Source: Hyphomicrobiales bacterium
Lineage (GTDB): Bacteria > Pseudomonadota > Alphaproteobacteria > Rhizobiales > Rhizobiaceae
Direction of reading: 5' to 3'
DNA: 64,000 nt
Assembly (NCBI GenBank): GCA_900472485.1
Contig: UCII01000001.1
Location: forward strand, 59,986-123,985
Shown here: piece by piece, positions 61,365-64,000 of the stretch
How the letters are laid out: the number at the start of each line of letters is the position of its first letter
Position numbering within the stretch: the first letter of the stretch is position 1
Program-made: the position numbers and the translations under genes
The notes under the pieces: generated by a model
Told to the model about the DNA's origin: nothing
The model's database searches: none
The model's input: the letters and a program-made list of their open reading frames with translations, nothing else

Positions 61365-62314
61365 CTAGAAGAGAGCATCCGCAAAAAGATCCTCGTCACC
61401 GGCCGGAGCCGGCGCGCTTTTGGCGGGGGAGTTCACCGCACCGAAAATGGCCGCATGTATCTCGCGTTCGGCAGCCATGGTGTAGATCTTGAAGATGCGC
61501 TCGGAAATCGCCGCTACTGAAGCCTCCAGCCCGGTCGTATCGACAAACGCACTCCGCGTACGTCCTGCCTCCTTCATACAGGACGCCAAGGTCTCAACTA
61601 CCCCAGCGCGGAAGTCCAAACCCTTGATCACATCGGCCACTTGCGAAGTCATGGCCTCGCCGCAACGGCGAAGTTCCTGCACGTTGAGATCCATCGACGC
61701 GCCGACTTCGCCGATATGGGCAAGAGCGGTGTCTATATGCGTGCCGAGACCGGAGGAATTCTCCTCCTCGCCGGCCTGTCGCCAGTCCTTGACGCCGGTC
61801 GCCTGCATCTCGAGCTTGCCGAGCCCGACTAGGATCTTCTCGGCATCTTCATCGAGCAGCGATGCGAACGAGCGCAGCTCGCCGGCAACCACATTGATCG
61901 CCCACCCTTCCTCGCCGAGCTTGCCGCAGCGCAGATTGGTATTGAGCGCCATGTATTGAATGTCGCGCCGCACGAGCTGGATGGTCAGGATGCTCGTCGT
62001 CAGCTCCTTGACCATCTCGGACGTCTTTTCGCTAAGCCGATTGGTGCCGGCTGCGGCGATGTCGATGCGATCGACAACGATCCGCGCGGCGGCGAGATCG
62101 CCGCGCAGAGAATTGATCGGGCTTTTGCCATCCTGCCCGCTCTGCGACATCATTGTTCGGTAGAGATCGAGCAGAGTGCCGATATCATCATTGAAACTAC
62201 GGATGTTGTCGACGATCTCTGCGGTCTCGCGGTCTGCAATCGGGCGCTTTCCAAGCGATCGACGAAACTATCCGTCGACGGGATAAATTGCCGGCTTGTC
62301 GCTGCATACGCCAT
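61365..62314 (-). pseudogene. Chemoreceptor-like protein gene with an apparent frameshift
   Basis: The downstream frame (from ATG 62153) gives 262 residues with a chemoreceptor-hairpin-like segment YMALNTNLRCGKLGEEGWAI (compare the IALNAAIEAARAGE of transducers) followed by VVAGELRSFASLL. This frame remains protein-like upstream to a TAG at 62268 (PIADRETAEIVDNIRSFNDD) without any start codon. A different frame opens at ATG 62314 with MAYAATSRQFIPSTDSFVDR and runs into the same zone. Adding one base near 62240-62250 would join them into about 316 residues. No membrane helix is present, so it would be a soluble signalling protein. It is either a frameshift mutation, a sequencing error, or a shorter gene starting at 62153. 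Confidence 0.6.
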
Positions 62315-62483
62315 ACTGTTCGGATCCCGCCCAAGACTATCCCCGGGAAACTAAAGCGAACAGAAAAACATGGAGTTAACGGGGAGGACGAAACAGGGCG
62401 CCAGCTTGCGACCGCCACCCCTGCGCCGCCGGGAAAGTCCTGGGCAAGACCCGCATTCGGTGGTTTTGACGCGCGTCAATCCG

Positions 62484-62666
62484 ATGGTCAGAAGTCTTCG
62501 GCTATGGCCAGCCCCTTATTCGATCAATCCCGAAACCGTGAGCAATCTCGACAAGGCGCAGCAGAACGCCCAGACGTTTGCCCGGGAAGTTCTGCGTCGC
62601 ATCCTGCCCTATAGCGGCCGCGTGACCGCACAGGCGAAAACAGACGGATACAAGCTGTCGGCCTGA
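62484..62666 (+). CDS. Possible small hypothetical protein (60 residues)
   Basis: A frame starting MVRSLRLWPAPYSINPETVS with a helical C-terminal part (AQTFAREVLRRILPYSGRVT). It extends upstream in frame to 62370 (98 residues). No convincing ribosome site is seen for either start. An overlapping frame is less protein-like. Real coding is plausible but unproven. Confidence 0.35.
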   Translation: MVRSLRLWPAPYSINPETVSNLDKAQQNAQTFAREVLRRILPYSGRVTAQAKTDGYKLSA

Positions 62667-62814
62667 TGAGTCCTGTCCGCCGACGCCGCCTGCACGTCTG
62701 CTGCATTGGTCAAAAATTTACGTGAGAAAAGATTTTTCATTGACGGGTAGAAGTAGCCTACCTAGGCTCCCATTGGCGGAGAGTTTCCAAGGCTCCGCCA
62801 AGGGGGAGGATATC

Positions 62815-63543
62815 TTGGGACAGAAGCTTGAAGGCAAGGTCGCGCTGGTCACCGGCGCAAGTTCCGGTATCGGGCGCGCAATCGCATTGGCGCTCGGCGA
62901 AGAGGGAGCGAAGCTCGCACTCGTCGGCCGTTCCGCCGAAAGGCTGCAGGCGGTCGCGGACGAGGCTGGCGGTGACGCGCTGGTGCTGCCGGCGGATCTC
63001 ACCGAACCGGATACCGTCAAGAAGGTCGTCGATGCAGCGATGGAGCGTTTCGGCCGGATCGATATTCTCCTGCCCAATGCCGGCCTCTACATTCCCGGCG
63101 ATGTTGCCGAAGGCGATCCCGACGCCTGGGACGAACTTGTTTCGATCAACGTCAATTCGGTCTTCCGGCTGGCCCGCGCCGTGCTGCCAGGCATGATTGC
63201 CAAGGGCGGCGGCCAGATCGTCGTCACCTCCTCGGTGGCCGGGCATCAGGCCATCCATTGGGAGCCGATATACTCGGCATCCAAGCATGCGATCCAGGCT
63301 TTCGTGCATGGGCTGCGGCGGCAAATCATGAAGCACAATATCCGCGTCGGCTCTGTGGCGCCCGGCATCGTGCTGAACGAACTCTGGGGCTATACCGATC
63401 CCGCCGCTATCGATGCCAAGGTTGCGACGCGCGAGGGCTTGAGGTCGGAAGATGTAGCCGATGCCGTGCTCTTCATGCTGACGCGGCCCGCCAATGTCAC
63501 CATCCGCGATCTCGTGATCCTGCCGCAGACCCAGGATATCTGA
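62815..63543 (+). CDS. Short-chain dehydrogenase/reductase (SDR)
   Basis: A 242-residue classical SDR. The NAD(P) motif TGASSGIGRAIALALGEEG, NAGLYIP, catalytic serine in VVTSSVAGHQ, and YSASKHAIQAF (Tyr-x3-Lys) are intact. I use a TTG start at 62815 because AGGGGGAGG lies just upstream and the protein then begins MGQKLEGKVALVTG. The ATG at 62722 would add 31 unconserved residues. It is followed three bases later by a GMC oxidoreductase, so both probably oxidise the same alcohol or polyol. Confidence 0.87.
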   Translation: MGQKLEGKVALVTGASSGIGRAIALALGEEGAKLALVGRSAERLQAVADEAGGDALVLPADLTEPDTVKKVVDAAMERFGRIDILLPNAGLYIPGDVAEGDPDAWDELVSINVNSVFRLARAVLPGMIAKGGGQIVVTSSVAGHQAIHWEPIYSASKHAIQAFVHGLRRQIMKHNIRVGSVAPGIVLNELWGYTDPAAIDAKVATREGLRSEDVADAVLFMLTRPANVTIRDLVILPQTQDI

Positions 63544-63546
63544 GCC

Positions 63547-64000
63547 TTGCCCGATTTCGACTACATCATCGTCGGTGGCGGTGCGGCGGGTTGCGTGCTG
63601 GCCAATCGCCTGAGCGAAGATCCGGCCACACGCGTCTGCCTGGTCGAAGCGGGCATGGACCGCAATGCGCGCAAGGCGATCGTGCGCATTCCGCTCGCCA
63701 TGGTCACCTTCATGGCGCCGGCGCTCGCCTTTCTCGGTGGCCCGAAATTCATGTCCTGGTTCGAAACCGAACCCGAGCCCGGCCTGCAGGGCCGCTCGAT
63801 CGCCCTGCCGCGCGGCAAGGGCATGGGTGGCTCGACGAATGTCAACGGCCAGATCTTCATCCGCGGCCAGCGCGAGGATTTCGACCATTGGCGCGACCTC
63901 GGCAATCCGGGCTGGGGCTATGACGACCTGCTGCCCTATTTCCGTAAGCTGGAGCGCTTCGAGATCCTGGCCGAGCCTGGCTCCGCCAGACACATTCGCT
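63547..64000 (+). CDS. GMC-family oxidoreductase (3-prime end outside window)
   Basis: The first 151 codons of a glucose-methanol-choline oxidoreductase. The FAD motif YIIVGGGAAGCVLANRLSE is at residue 6, CLVEAGMD follows, and the GMC signature RGKGMGGSTNVNGQIFIRG is near residue 97. A full-length protein would have about 530-560 residues, so some 380 lie beyond the window. The start is a TTG three bases after the SDR stop. The pair SDR-GMC suggests oxidation of a choline-like, polyol or sugar alcohol substrate. Confidence 0.9.
   Translation, partial: MPDFDYIIVGGGAAGCVLANRLSEDPATRVCLVEAGMDRNARKAIVRIPLAMVTFMAPALAFLGGPKFMSWFETEPEPGLQGRSIALPRGKGMGGSTNVNGQIFIRGQREDFDHWRDLGNPGWGYDDLLPYFRKLERFEILAEPGSARHIR

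Overview
The window is GC-rich, gene-dense DNA of rhizobial type, most likely from Rhizobium, Agrobacterium or a close relative. The assignment rests on gene families, not on a marker gene: a pobA gene next to an AraC-type pobR, a pcaR-pcaIJF block, many solute ABC transporters, a DUF1127 protein, a Pmt-like phospholipid methyltransferase, and an intergenic repeat of the RIME palindromic type. No rRNA, tRNA, CRISPR array, prophage, integrase, replication origin or intact insertion sequence was seen. The content is accessory-metabolism DNA such as that found on rhizobial chromids or in variable chromosomal regions.

Layout. 1-5.9 kb: aromatic catabolism, with pobA (4-hydroxybenzoate to protocatechuate) and its divergent regulator, then pcaR divergent from pcaI-pcaJ-pcaF (beta-ketoadipate to succinyl-CoA and acetyl-CoA). 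The ring-cleavage genes between these steps are not in the window. 6-12 kb: a CPA2 antiporter with C-terminal Usp domains, an MFS carrier, a SnoaL-like protein and a membrane GGDEF-EAL protein. 12.2-17.3 kb: a methyltransferase resembling the 3-hydroxypalmitate methyl ester enzymes, then a minus-strand block holding a two-component system, a Pmt-like methyltransferase and a DedA protein, which looks like a membrane-lipid module; a DUF1127 protein follows. 17.7-23.3 kb: a B12-binding radical SAM protein and two MFS carriers, one with a large periplasmic insertion. 23.8-28.8 kb: a ribose-type ABC transporter followed by an LVIVD-repeat propeller protein. 28.9-31 kb: divergent DJ-1/PfpI genes, one a GlxA-type regulator and one exported.

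31.3-39.6 kb: a long same-strand block with tight overlaps: a Tat-exported SsuA/NMT1-like binding protein, ATPase, permease, FAD oxidoreductase, class III CoA-transferase and crotonase, then a LysR regulator and an amidohydrolase. It reads as an uptake and CoA-dependent degradation pathway for an unidentified small acid or heterocycle, and is the best candidate here for an undescribed system. 39.7-50.7 kb: a ferredoxin, a three-subunit PaoABC-like molybdenum hydroxylase, a NIPSNAP protein, a Cdh-like pyrophosphatase, and a second, exported molybdenum hydroxylase with a triheme cytochrome c. The two molybdenum enzymes share a GAGGCGCCTC palindrome in their upstream DNA.

50.9-64 kb: an EnvZ/TctE-like two-component system, an exported flavodoxin, an MFS exporter with a terminator in its leader, a ParB-like-nuclease-fold protein, a PAP2 phosphatase divergent from a BaeRS-like two-component system, a DUF535 protein, a chemoreceptor-like gene that appears frameshifted, and an SDR gene followed by a GMC oxidoreductase cut by the window end. 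Three short genes (31, 49 and 58 codons) were found by reading the sequence directly.
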